A stretch of 64,000 bases of DNA from Actinomycetota bacterium (GTDB taxonomy: Bacteria > Actinomycetota > Actinomycetes > S36-B12 > UBA5976): positions 314,924 to 378,923 of the forward strand of contig WLPX01000001.1 of the NCBI GenBank assembly GCA_009698575.1, given 5' to 3'. Below, one piece after another: positions 46,151 to 54,233 of the stretch. Every line of letters begins with the position of its first letter. The stretch's first letter is position 1. The notes below the pieces were generated by a model that saw only the letters and a list, made by a program, of their open reading frames with translations, was not told the origin of the DNA and made no database searches. The position numbers were made by a program, and so were the translations under genes.

Positions 46151-46890
46151 AGTCGCCCAGCTTCGTGAACTCGGCGAAGGAAATCTTTAGTTTCAGGTTG
46201 CTGTGGTGCAGAGATAACTTGCGACGCGGGTCCACGCTCAACGATATTTCCATCTTTCAAGAAGCAAACTTCATCGGCTACTTGCGTGGCAAATCCCATT
46301 TCATGAGTTGCTAGCACCATTGCCATGCCATCGGCCTTCAAGTCCCGCACGATCGACAAAACTTCATTAACTAAAACTGGGTCAAGCGCAGATGTAACTT
46401 CATCTAGTAATAACAAACGCGGCTTAACTGCGATAGAACGAATGATCGCGACACGTTGTTGCTGTCCGCCACTTAAGCGATCAGGATACTGATCAGCTTT
46501 ATCAGCTAAATCAAATCGACGTAACAAAGTCATAGCTTCTTCACGCGCTTGTTCTTTAGACATTTTATGCACCCGAACTGGCGCCAACATGATGTTGTCC
46601 AAAACACTCATATGAGGAAATAAATTAAATGATTGAAAAACCATTCCTAAGTTTTTCCGAACTTCGTCGACATCAATTCCGGGATCCGAAATTTCTTTGC
46701 CATCTAAAAATATTGAGCCGTCATCAATTGTGTCTAATAAATTTATGCATCGAAGCAAAGTAGATTTGCCTGAACCTGAGGCACCAATCAAAACCGTTGC
46801 AGTGTGATCTGGAACTGTTAGCGATAAATCATCAAGTACTAAGTTCTCTTCGAAGCTCTTTCGTAGATTTTTAACTTCTAATACGTTCAT
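46147..46890 (-). CDS. Polar amino-acid-type ABC transporter, ATPase
   Basis: The 247-residue ATPase has Walker A GASGSGKSTL, Q-loop MVFQSFNLFPHM, signature LSGGQQQRVAI, Walker B LLLLDEVTSALDP and the H-loop ATHEMGF. It closely follows the GlnQ/ArtP pattern of PAAT importers. Third gene of the riboswitch-led operon; its ATG overlaps the permease stop by 4 bases. Confidence 0.95.
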   Translation of the reverse strand: MNVLEVKNLRKSFEENLVLDDLSLTVPDHTATVLIGASGSGKSTLLRCINLLDTIDDGSIFLDGKEISDPGIDVDEVRKNLGMVFQSFNLFPHMSVLDNIMLAPVRVHKMSKEQAREEAMTLLRRFDLADKADQYPDRLSGGQQQRVAIIRSIAVKPRLLLLDEVTSALDPVLVNEVLSIVRDLKADGMAMVLATHEMGFATQVADEVCFLKDGNIVERGPASQVISAPQQPETKDFLRRVHEAGRL

Positions 46891-47777
46891 GCTGCGCCCT
46901 GCGCATTCTGTCGCTTAATTGAACGTGCTAGCACACGATCGGTGTATCGAGTCAACGGAATTGTGATGAGTAAAAATAAAATTGCGGCAGTGACATACGG
47001 CGTGTAGTTAAATGTGCGAGAGCTGGCAATTTGCGCAGCACGCACGGCGTCGGTCACTCCCAAAATCGAAACTAAACCAGTGTCTTTGATTAGCGCAACC
47101 AGATCATTAAGCAGTGGTGGCACAACGCGCTTTACCGCTTGTGGCAAAACAACATGACGCATAGTTTGCGATGAAGTCAGGCCTAATGATCGAGCCGCAG
47201 CGCGCTGACTTGGATGGATCGACAAGATGCCACTGCGCAATACCTCAGCCACGTAAGCCGAATAAGTCAGTACAACTGCTGTCGTGCCAAGGATCAAAAC
47301 GCTATTAGTTAGGCCATCAATTCGCAGCGCTGGCACGCCAAAGCCCACGAGCAAAATAACGAGCAATAGCGGAACTCCGCGAAAGACATCTACATAAGCA
47401 GTGGCCAGGATTCGAAACGGGGTAAGCGCGGCCGAGCGCGAAGTGCGAAGCAATGCCAACGTCATGGCAAAAATGCTGATCAGGATTGAGGCAATAATTG
47501 TCAGCTTTATGTTTACGACTAAGCCTTTAGCGACGGCGCCTAAGACTTCACCGCCATAGGACCAATCAAAGAAAGTTTCTTTTACTACTTGCCAGCCTGG
47601 CGAAGTTACGATCAACGCGATTAGCGCGCCGATTACTAATACCGAGGAAATAGTTGCGACTAAGGCTTTCTTGCGACCAATTGCCTTACGCGAAGCTTGT
47701 CTTTGTAGTTCTCGATCACTTGGAGACCACGACAAAGCCCGGCCCGAGTTACCTCGGACCGGGCTGTCGTTACTCAT
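46887..47777 (-). CDS. Polar amino-acid-type ABC transporter, permease
   Basis: The 296-residue product has a long cytoplasmic N-tail (about 1-38) and then about 5-6 helices. The PAAT permease EAA loop is AEVLRSGILSIHPSQRAAARSLGLTSSQTMRHVVLPQAVKRVVPPL. The region LLVILLVGFGVPAL is the usual FRGxPLL segment. Coupled to the ATPase (4 bp overlap) and 18 bases behind the binding protein gene. Substrate follows from regulation, not from this sequence. Confidence 0.95.
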   Translation of the reverse strand: MSNDSPVRGNSGRALSWSPSDRELQRQASRKAIGRKKALVATISSVLVIGALIALIVTSPGWQVVKETFFDWSYGGEVLGAVAKGLVVNIKLTIIASILISIFAMTLALLRTSRSAALTPFRILATAYVDVFRGVPLLLVILLVGFGVPALRIDGLTNSVLILGTTAVVLTYSAYVAEVLRSGILSIHPSQRAAARSLGLTSSQTMRHVVLPQAVKRVVPPLLNDLVALIKDTGLVSILGVTDAVRAAQIASSRTFNYTPYVTAAILFLLITIPLTRYTDRVLARSIKRQNAQGAA

Positions 47778-47795
47778 GATCTAACTAAACCAGAA

Positions 47796-48671
47796 CTATT
47801 TAAGAACTGGTGCTCCCGCTTCAGTTGAAAGCCACTTTGCAGTGATTTCATCAAGTTCGCCACTGGTGCGGATAGCATCCACTGCCTGTGAAACACAGAA
47901 TGTGATTGGGCTGTCCTTAGTAAGTAGTAAACCGAAGTTGTCGCCGTCACCTGTTGATGGCAACTGGCCAACAATGATTCCGCCATCAACTTCAACACCG
48001 GATAAGTAGAAGGCTGTTGGAAGGTCAACGACGATACCGTCGATCTGACCATTCTTAAGCGCAGCTACTGCAGCAGCGTTGTCATTGAATGCCTGTGGTT
48101 CGGAACCGAACACAGTTGAAATTGCATCTAGTGATGTTGTTCCAACACCAGCGCCTAGCTTTGCACCCTTAAGTTCCTCGATGGTTGTTTTACCTTCGAT
48201 TGGGCTGCCAGCGTAGGAAACGATTGCCTGCGGTGCTGAGTAGTAAGGACTAGAGAAATCAACAGCTGCTTTGCGTTCTTCAGTGATCGAGAACTGCTGC
48301 AAGTTGAAATCGAATTCCTTTGCACCTGGTGTGATCGCGCCATCAAATGTGGTGCGAACCCAAGATACGTCTTCAGCTGCGTAACCAAGTTGAGTAGCAA
48401 CTGCGTATGCAACTGCTGCTTCAAAGCCTGCGCCTGATTCTGGGGCATCATCGATAACCCATGGGTAGTAAGCAGGTTCGCCAGTTGCAATAACAAGCTT
48501 TCCTGTTGTTAGTGTTGCCAAGCTATCTGGTGCACATGCACTGGCAGCTGTTTCGGCTGCAGTTGGTGCTGCGGATGCTGCGGTGTCTGATGACGATGAG
48601 CAAGCAGTTAGTAGCAGCGCTGATGCTGCAACTAATGCAATGCCAAATCGACGTGTTGATGCGTTATTCAC
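47796..48671 (-). CDS. Amino-acid-type ABC transporter, lipoprotein substrate-binding protein
   Basis: Family 3 solute-binding protein of 291 residues. A lipobox LTAC puts Cys24 at the N-terminus after cleavage. A low-complexity Ser/Ala/Thr linker leads to two lobes (GKLVIATGEPAYYPWVID and GIVVDLPTAFYLSGVEV). GTG 48671 is chosen because AAGGAG lies 6 bases upstream (48678-48683); the ATG at 48722 falls inside the leader hairpin and is rejected. A SAM-IV aptamer occupies the leader, so the substrate is probably methionine or a related sulfur amino acid; that link is inferred. Confidence 0.92.
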   Translation of the reverse strand: MNNASTRRFGIALVAASALLLTACSSSSDTAASAAPTAAETAASACAPDSLATLTTGKLVIATGEPAYYPWVIDDAPESGAGFEAAVAYAVATQLGYAAEDVSWVRTTFDGAITPGAKEFDFNLQQFSITEERKAAVDFSSPYYSAPQAIVSYAGSPIEGKTTIEELKGAKLGAGVGTTSLDAISTVFGSEPQAFNDNAAAVAALKNGQIDGIVVDLPTAFYLSGVEVDGGIIVGQLPSTGDGDNFGLLLTKDSPITFCVSQAVDAIRTSGELDEITAKWLSTEAGAPVLK

Positions 48672-48724
48672 GCTTGTCTCCTTGATACTTCGGGTGTCAT
48701 GGGTCAACGGTTGTTCACCCATGT

Positions 48725-48848
48725 TGGGCCCTGTTATGGACCCGCGCTTGCCGTTTGCACGGCCAGGTCCTCATCCGGGGGCACCCCATCGCGGTCTGCA
48801 AGGGTTGTCGGATAGCTAGCCGGGACTTAGTGCTATCACTCTTGACCT
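48725..48848 (-). promoter_or_regulatory. SAM-IV riboswitch (S-adenosylmethionine)
   Basis: On the minus strand: P1 AGGTC (48848-48844) with GACCT (48769-48765); P2 GATAGC (48837-48832) with GCTATC (48816-48811). The P3 core CCGACAACCC pairs with GGGGTGCCCCCGG, then ATGAGGACC. A GCCG/CGGC hairpin at 48750-48763 gives the SAM-IV 3' extension, with a possible pseudoknot beyond. The A-C-A-A-C-C and G-G-G-G-T-G-C blocks are the SAM-clan signature and the order matches SAM-IV as I recall it. A CATGGGT/ACCCATG hairpin (48698-48723) lies between aptamer and SD with no T-run, so control is probably translational or anti-SD-like. SAM binding is inferred. Confidence 0.88.
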
Positions 48849-48912
48849 AGTTAAAGAATAGCAACGATTTCTGGGTATGAAAACTTCAGGCTAAACGTGA
48901 AACAATCATGGC

Positions 48913-49371
48913 ATGTCAAACCCCGTGTTTATTGAAGCAATGCGAAATGCACTAGAACTCGCTGCAAAGGCTTCGCAACAGGGTGACGTTCCAGTTGGTG
49001 CTGTTGTGTTGAGTCCCGCTGGGGAGATTGTCGGTCAGGGTTATAACAATCGCGAACTTGATCACGATCCAATGAGTCATGCGGAGATTGTCGCAATGCG
49101 CGAAGCTGCGATTGCTAACAACTCATGGCGACTAGATGATCACACTTTGGTTGTGACACTGGAGCCGTGCACGATGTGTGCCGGAGCTGCAGTTCAAGCC
49201 AGAGTTGCTCGAATTGTTTTTGGTGCTTTCGACGAGAAAGCTGGCGCAGTCGGATCGCTATGGGATGTGGTTCGGGATCGCCGATTACCACATCGTCCTG
49301 AGGTAGTTTCCGGAGTTTTAGCCGATGAGTGTGGCGCAATTTTGAGCGAGTTTTTTAAGAACCATCGATAA
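48913..49371 (+). CDS. tadA: tRNA adenosine(34) deaminase
   Basis: Makes inosine at the wobble position of tRNA-Arg(ACG). The 152-residue product has the zinc deaminase motifs HAE (56-58) and PCTMC (85-89), plus DKAGAVGSL-like loop AGAVGSLWD. ATG 48913 is chosen because it gives the usual start; a nearby ATG at 48908 is out of frame. It is divergent from the riboswitch-led operon. The stop is followed after 5 bases by a tRNA-linked repeat. Confidence 0.95.
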   Translation: MSNPVFIEAMRNALELAAKASQQGDVPVGAVVLSPAGEIVGQGYNNRELDHDPMSHAEIVAMREAAIANNSWRLDDHTLVVTLEPCTMCAGAAVQARVARIVFGAFDEKAGAVGSLWDVVRDRRLPHRPEVVSGVLADECGAILSEFFKNHR

Positions 49372-49376
49372 CTTTC

Positions 49377-49421
49377 GGTGGGAGCCGTCGCTTGCTGCGC
49401 AAGCTCCTCCCAAATCCCGCC
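49377..49421 (-). repeat. Hairpin-forming repeat linked to tRNA-Ser genes
   Basis: On the minus strand this 45-base element contains GGATTTGGGAGGAGCTTGCG, identical over 20 bases to 17261-17280, then CAGCAAGCGACGGCTCCC. It can fold as GGGAG/CTCCC with an inner GCTTGC/GCAAGC hairpin. Both copies lie downstream of a tRNA-Ser terminator. The 17.3 kb copy has lost an internal 9 bases. Confidence 0.7.
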
Positions 49422-49436
49422 AGCTGATTTACCCTT

Positions 49437-49475
49437 CACGCAAAAAACTGCCCGAACATGGGCAGTTTTTGCGTG
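49437..49475 (-). terminator. Terminator of tRNA-Ser(CGA)
   Basis: CACGCAAAAAACTGCCC / GGGCAGTTTTTGCGTG, about 16 bp with one bulged A. Transcribed from the minus strand it ends in a T-rich arm right behind the encoded CCA. The symmetrical arms could also stop tadA transcripts on the plus strand. Confidence 0.8.
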
Positions 49476-49476
49476 G

Positions 49477-49563
49477 CGGTATCGGTGGGATTTGAACCCA
49501 CGGTGCGTTTGCACGCACACAACTTTTCGAGAGTTGCACCTTCGGCCGCTCGGACACGATACC
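49477..49563 (-). tRNA. tRNA-Ser (CGA)
   Basis: Acceptor GGTATCG/CGATACC, anticodon stem CAACT/AGTTG with loop CTCGAAA (anticodon CGA, reads UCG), long class II variable arm GTGCGTGCAAACGCAC, T-arm GGGTTCAAATCCC, discriminator G. CCA is encoded at 49476-49474. Confidence 0.95.
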
Positions 49564-49697
49564 GAGATCAAGATTACTGGTTAAATAAAGCCACAAGAAA
49601 TCGAGAATTGCTCGCCGATGTCAGATTCATGTATTTCAAGAAGGTATCGGAGATGTTTTCTTCTACTTCGAAGGCATTAATTAGTCACTTGTCGCAC

Positions 49698-50372
49698 TTA
49701 TTGGTTCAGTAGCTCTTGATATTCCAACTTATCCGATTGCAGTCCAACCACACTTATGTATTTGGCAACTGCCCTTGTGCGGGTATTTCCTTCGGCTGAT
49801 CCGTCAATTCCAATTGCTGCACACGCGCGACGAATGGCATCTTCCGTCGCTTTTAGTGAAGTCCCGCGTGCCGTTGCAATTTGTGCGTTTGACTTACCTT
49901 GGGACATAAGCCGCAGTACTTCGATTTGCTTAGTAGTTAATTTTGCAAATGGTCGCTCAGCATCTTGGTCATGACGGTGATGTTTTGTCACCTGGCCACG
50001 CATTGAGACATCCAGCGCGTCGTATAACACGTTCAAATCTGCTAATGCAGATTTTCTAAGGTAAGCGATGCCTGTTGGCATTTTATTCTCATCAGTTGGA
50101 GCAAACCGTGAATCTGGTAGCTGAGTTAGAAATACAATTCCGGCAGCCGGATTTTCTTTTCTTACCATTTGTGCGAAGTCGATACCCGATTGACCCGGCC
50201 CTAGGTCGATTTCAAGAATCACACCATCTGGATCAACGCTACGATAGATTCGCTTGGCTTCGGTTATATCTCCCGCAGTCTGTGCGGTATACCCACGGAT
50301 TTCAAGGGCAGTGGCAATAAGCTCGCGCAGCAATGCGTCACCTTCAACAACCAAAACAATTCTTGCGGACAT
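49698..50372 (-). CDS. Orphan response regulator-like protein, LuxR-type, atypical receiver
   Basis: The 224-residue product has an N-terminal receiver fold (VLVVEGDALLRELI), but key residues differ. The position usually D-I-D-L is EIDLGPGQSG, so the acceptor Asp looks like Glu54, and the acidic pair at 10-11 is E-G. A Thr (FLTQLPD) and Lys (YLRKSAL) are kept. The C-terminal HTH (about 145-205; KLTTKQIEVLRLMSQGKSNAQIATARGTSLKATEDAIRRACAAIG) fits LuxR/GerE. No kinase gene is beside it. It may work without phosphorylation. The gap before pntB (50373-50510) holds nothing clear. Confidence 0.8.
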   Translation of the reverse strand: MSARIVLVVEGDALLRELIATALEIRGYTAQTAGDITEAKRIYRSVDPDGVILEIDLGPGQSGIDFAQMVRKENPAAGIVFLTQLPDSRFAPTDENKMPTGIAYLRKSALADLNVLYDALDVSMRGQVTKHHRHDQDAERPFAKLTTKQIEVLRLMSQGKSNAQIATARGTSLKATEDAIRRACAAIGIDGSAEGNTRTRAVAKYISVVGLQSDKLEYQELLNQ

Positions 50373-50510
50373 GAAAATACACCGTAACCCCGTGGTGAGA
50401 TCATCCCCCGATGATCGATCACTGGTCTAAGACTGCCGTAAGTAATTGAGTTACTCCAGATAAAACTGGGTATTCCCCGCATTTTTTACGATGCAAGTAA
50501 ATGGCACTAG

Positions 50511-51899
50511 CTACAGGGTTTTCAGAGAACTAACGACCTTGGTCAACGAATCCTTGGCATCCCCGAATAGTAAGGAAGTCTTTGGGTCAAAGAGCACTTC
50601 GTTCTCGATGCCAGCAAAACCTGGACGCATCGAACGCTTTAGGAATACCACTTGTTGGGCCTGATCTACGTTCAAAATTGGCATGCCATAGATAGGCGCA
50701 CTCTTGTCATCGCGGGCAGCTGGGTTAACCACGTCATTGGCGCCGACTACTAAGGCGACATCGGTAGCCGGGAACTCTGGATTGATTTCGTCCATTTCCT
50801 TGAGTTGATCGTAAGGAACATTTGCCTCTGCAAGCAACACATTCATATGTCCTGGCATGCGACCGGCAACTGGGTGAATTGCGTAATCCACTTCGATCCC
50901 CTTTGCCACCAGCAATTCAACAAGCTCGCGAATTGTGTTTTGGGCTTGGGCAACGGCCAGACCGTAACCGGGAACAATAATCACCTTGCGTGCGTAAGCC
51001 AGCATGATCGCAACATCTTCTGGTGATGCGGATTTAACCGGACGATCTTCGGCCGAGGCAGTCGTAGTTACTGCTTTTGCCTTAAAGGCGCCGAACAAAG
51101 TATTTGTAAGTGGTCGTCCCATTGCTTGAGCCATCATGCGGGTTAGCAAAGTTCCGGATGCACCAACAAGTGTGCCAGCAACGATCAGGAGCACGTTGCC
51201 AAGTACGTAACCCGAAGCGGCAACTGATAAACCAGTGAATGCATTGAGCAGCGAAATAACGATTGGTACGTCAGCGCCTCCTACCGGAAGCACTAGCAAA
51301 ATTCCTAGAAGTAACGACAGTCCAAGTAGTAACCAAAGTAATGAGTTGACTGGACTTAAAATCAGCGCAATCGCTGTTACTACCGTTCCAACGGCAACAC
51401 CAATTGTGATGAAGCGACCAAGTGGAATCACAACTGGACGCGAAGTCATTAACTCCTGAAGCTTTGCGAAAGTTAATAGTGAGCCAGTGAAAGACACCGA
51501 ACCAACGACAACTGTGAAAATTGTTGCCGTCAGCATTGCAACACTTTCCTCGTGCACCGACAAGAACTCAATAACGGAAATCACAGCAGCGGCGCCGCCG
51601 CCAACGCCATTGAATAACGCAACCATTTGAGGCATCTGAGTCATTTGGACGCGACGTGCAGCAATCCAACCAATAATTGAACCGATTGCAATTGCAGTCA
51701 AAATTTCAGGTAAGTGTTGGACTGGTCCGCCATAAAACTCTTGACCATAAAAGAATGCAACTGCAGTTGCAATGGCTGCGCCGGCTGCGCCAAGTAAATT
51801 TCCGCGACGGGCTGTCTTCGGTGAAGACAATCCCTTAAGCGCAAGGATGAATAAAATTGCAGCTGCTAATTCAGCAAGGCGCACCCAAGTCGGTGTCAT
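50511..51899 (-). CDS. pntB: NAD(P) transhydrogenase subunit beta
   Basis: Transmembrane beta subunit of the proton-translocating transhydrogenase, which makes NADPH from NADH at the expense of proton motive force. The 462-residue product has about 9 helices (LAAAILFILALKGL onward) and a C-terminal NADP(H) domain (about 285-462; IIVPGYGLAVAQAQ and ALVVGANDVVNPAA). The ATG overlaps the pntAB stop by 4 bases. Last gene of the pnt unit. Confidence 0.97.
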   Translation of the reverse strand: MTPTWVRLAELAAAILFILALKGLSSPKTARRGNLLGAAGAAIATAVAFFYGQEFYGGPVQHLPEILTAIAIGSIIGWIAARRVQMTQMPQMVALFNGVGGGAAAVISVIEFLSVHEESVAMLTATIFTVVVGSVSFTGSLLTFAKLQELMTSRPVVIPLGRFITIGVAVGTVVTAIALILSPVNSLLWLLLGLSLLLGILLVLPVGGADVPIVISLLNAFTGLSVAASGYVLGNVLLIVAGTLVGASGTLLTRMMAQAMGRPLTNTLFGAFKAKAVTTTASAEDRPVKSASPEDVAIMLAYARKVIIVPGYGLAVAQAQNTIRELVELLVAKGIEVDYAIHPVAGRMPGHMNVLLAEANVPYDQLKEMDEINPEFPATDVALVVGANDVVNPAARDDKSAPIYGMPILNVDQAQQVVFLKRSMRPGFAGIENEVLFDPKTSLLFGDAKDSLTKVVSSLKTL

Positions 51900-52198
51900 T
51901 TGGACACCTCTTCCTTTTCAACCTTTTTGGGTTTAAACATTTCCAACATTCGGTCGGTAACCACAAAGCCGCCAACCATGTTGATTGCCGCTAAAACTAT
52001 GGCAGTTAGGCCTAAATAAAGCTGTATGTTGTCTTCGGCTTTGCCGGTAACCAAGATTGCACCAACCAAGACCACACCGTGGATAGCGTTTGCACCGGAC
52101 ATTAACGGCGTATGCAGAATCGCTGAAACCTTTGAAACGACTTCGATGCCAACAAAGATGCTGAGTACAAAGATCGTTAGTAGTGAAATTGCATCCAT
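51896..52198 (-). CDS. pntAB: NAD(P) transhydrogenase subunit alpha, membrane part
   Basis: The 100-residue product has three helices (ISLLTIFVLSIFVGIEVV, AIHGVVLVGAILVTG, YLGLTAIVLAAINMVGGFVVTDRML), equivalent to the C-terminal end of E. coli PntA. Actinobacteria often encode it separately. It ends in a Lys/Glu-rich tail (FKPKKVEKEEVSK). It lies 2 bases after pntAA and overlaps pntB by 4. Confidence 0.95.
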   Translation of the reverse strand: MDAISLLTIFVLSIFVGIEVVSKVSAILHTPLMSGANAIHGVVLVGAILVTGKAEDNIQLYLGLTAIVLAAINMVGGFVVTDRMLEMFKPKKVEKEEVSK

Positions 52199-52200
52199 GA

Positions 52201-53364
52201 CTATTCACTCTCTCCGGTTGCTAGTGCAGGTAAATTTAAAGCCTCGCGAGACATTGCGTTCTTAACTTCGCCGTTAAATACCACGGCAGAACCTTGCACA
52301 ACTTCATCAGAATAATCAGGTGTTACAACACCTTCGGCTGTCATTAATGTCAGCAATGACACCACGTTTTGCGCGTAAAGCTTGCTGGCGTGAACGGCTA
52401 ACTGACTTGCTAAATCTTTGCAGCCAATTAGTGTGATCGATCCACCTGGAACATTAAGTTTCACATCCTGGCCAGCAACACTGCCTTCGACGTTGCCACC
52501 AGATTCAGCAGCTAAGTCAACAATGATTGCGCCAGGCTTCATGGCGTTCATCATGTCGCTGGTGATTAGTGTTGGTGCTTTTCGACCAGGTACAGCTGCA
52601 GTTGTAATCACAACATCGGATTCAGAAATAAATTTCTTCAGCGCATCTTGTTGAGCCTTCGCACGCTCTGGTGTCATTTCGCGTGCGTAACCACCAGCGC
52701 CTTCAACTTCGTCAAGTCCTAAGTCCAAGAAAGTTGCGCCCATTGATTTAACTTCGTCCGCGCTCGAGGCCCGAACATCGTATGCGCTAACAATCGCGCC
52801 AAGACGCTTTGCGGTTGCCATTGCTTGCAATCCAGCAACACCAGCGCCAAGAACTAACACTTTTGCAGGTGGAATGGTGCCGGCAGCAGTCATTAACATT
52901 GGGAAAAATTTTGGTGCGCGTTCAGCTGCAATAAGTACTGTGCGATATCCCGCACACAGCGCTTGTGAAGTTAGTGCATCCATTGATTGCGCCCGAGAAA
53001 TTCTAGGTAATACATCGAATGAAAGCGCAGTGACTTTTTGGTCAGCTAACGCCTTAATTGTTTGGGCATCATTGGCGGGTGACAAAAATGAAATTGTGAT
53101 TGCGCTGGACTTCAATTGCGAAATTTGTTCGTTAGCAAGTGGTCTCACGGTTGCCACTACATCTGCTGAACTTAAGGTTCCTGAGCCGGCGGCAACATCT
53201 GCGCCCACGGCCTTGTACTCGTCATTGTGATAACCAGATGCTTCGCCAGCACCTTCTTGCACAGTTACTGAAAGCCCAAGTTTGATGAGCTTTTGGGCGC
53301 CTTCAGGGGTCAAGCCAACACGAAGTTCGCCCGCCCTGGTTTCGGCTGGGATAAATACCAACAT
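52201..53364 (-). CDS. pntAA: NAD(P) transhydrogenase subunit alpha, soluble NAD-binding part
   Basis: The 387-residue product binds NAD(H) in domain I. ETRAGELRVGLTPEGAQKLIKLG is the alanine-dehydrogenase-like N-terminal block, and VLVLGAGVAGLQAMATAKRLGA the dinucleotide fold. ATG 53364 is preferred over the TTG at 53370 because AAGGCGGA lies 7 bases before it. First gene of the pnt operon, 46 bases after the TauE gene stop. Confidence 0.97.
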   Translation of the reverse strand: MLVFIPAETRAGELRVGLTPEGAQKLIKLGLSVTVQEGAGEASGYHNDEYKAVGADVAAGSGTLSSADVVATVRPLANEQISQLKSSAITISFLSPANDAQTIKALADQKVTALSFDVLPRISRAQSMDALTSQALCAGYRTVLIAAERAPKFFPMLMTAAGTIPPAKVLVLGAGVAGLQAMATAKRLGAIVSAYDVRASSADEVKSMGATFLDLGLDEVEGAGGYAREMTPERAKAQQDALKKFISESDVVITTAAVPGRKAPTLITSDMMNAMKPGAIIVDLAAESGGNVEGSVAGQDVKLNVPGGSITLIGCKDLASQLAVHASKLYAQNVVSLLTLMTAEGVVTPDYSDEVVQGSAVVFNGEVKNAMSREALNLPALATGESE

Positions 53365-53410
53365 CAGCAATTCCGCCTTAAATCTGTTAGGTATGAGCCT
53401 AGAGGCAGTG

Positions 53411-54190
53411 CTAATGTTCTGCAGACCCGCGCCTTACTTTCTGGACCTGCTGGGTGGCTATCGCGACCAATATAAAGGAGAACAGAATTACGGTGATTCG
53501 TTGCGGAATTTGATGGCTGAGCCAGACCCCAAAAAAGGTGAATGGCACACCCGCTAACCCCGAAAGCACGGCATAAGGGACCTCGACATTGCCCTTACGC
53601 AAATTAGCCCAAGTCCCAGAGATCGCCGATCCAATAATTACGGCCAGGCTGGTGCCGCGAGCCGCGATCGAATCCAGGCCGGCCGCAATGATCAAGGCTG
53701 GCACCATAACGATGCCGCCGCCTACGCCAAAAAGCCCTGACATTACGCCAGCGAAAAATCCAACGGCTACCAGCAAAATTATGCTGGGCCAGCCTTCAAG
53801 GAGTAGATGTGGATTTGAGGACCAGATCAATCGCATCGCTGATAAATACAGCAAGGTCGCAAAACCAATTTGTAAGAACTTAAGGGATACCTGGCCCAAG
53901 AGTTTGACGCCGTAGAGCGCGCCAAATACTGAACCAAGTAGCAACGCAAAAGCGGCATCCCAAGCAACATTTCCACTTGTGGCATATCCGATGGCACCTG
54001 CGATCGCAATAGGCACAACTGCAGCTAGCGATGTGGCATGAGATTTACGTTGATCTAATCCGATCCACAATACATATAGCGGGACCATTAGGAATCCGCC
54101 GCCAACGCCAAACATGCCAGCTAATACTCCAGCGAGTAAACCGACAATTAAGGCTTGCGTGATCTGGCGTCGTGACAAAGCAGTCAACAT
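53411..54190 (-). CDS. TauE/SafE-family membrane permease
   Basis: The 259-residue product has about 8 hydrophobic segments and two internally similar halves. Each starts with a glycine-rich loop: AGMFGVGGGFLMVPLYVL and SGLFGVGGGIVMVPALII, the family repeat. Members export or import organosulfur or other small anions; no substrate can be named from this sequence. It lies 46 bases upstream of pntAA on the same strand, so it may share that transcript. Confidence 0.9.
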   Translation of the reverse strand: MLTALSRRQITQALIVGLLAGVLAGMFGVGGGFLMVPLYVLWIGLDQRKSHATSLAAVVPIAIAGAIGYATSGNVAWDAAFALLLGSVFGALYGVKLLGQVSLKFLQIGFATLLYLSAMRLIWSSNPHLLLEGWPSIILLVAVGFFAGVMSGLFGVGGGIVMVPALIIAAGLDSIAARGTSLAVIIGSAISGTWANLRKGNVEVPYAVLSGLAGVPFTFFGVWLSHQIPQRITVILFSFILVAIATQQVQKVRRGSAEH

Positions 54191-54233
54191 AATTCCAGAC
54201 TAACTGAGCAAGTTACTGAAACGCGTCCAGTAA

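Noticed and set aside
48672-48722. ATG at 48722 as start of the binding protein
   Set aside because: Lies in the riboswitch leader hairpin; GTG 48671 has AAGGAG and gives a proper lipoprotein signal.
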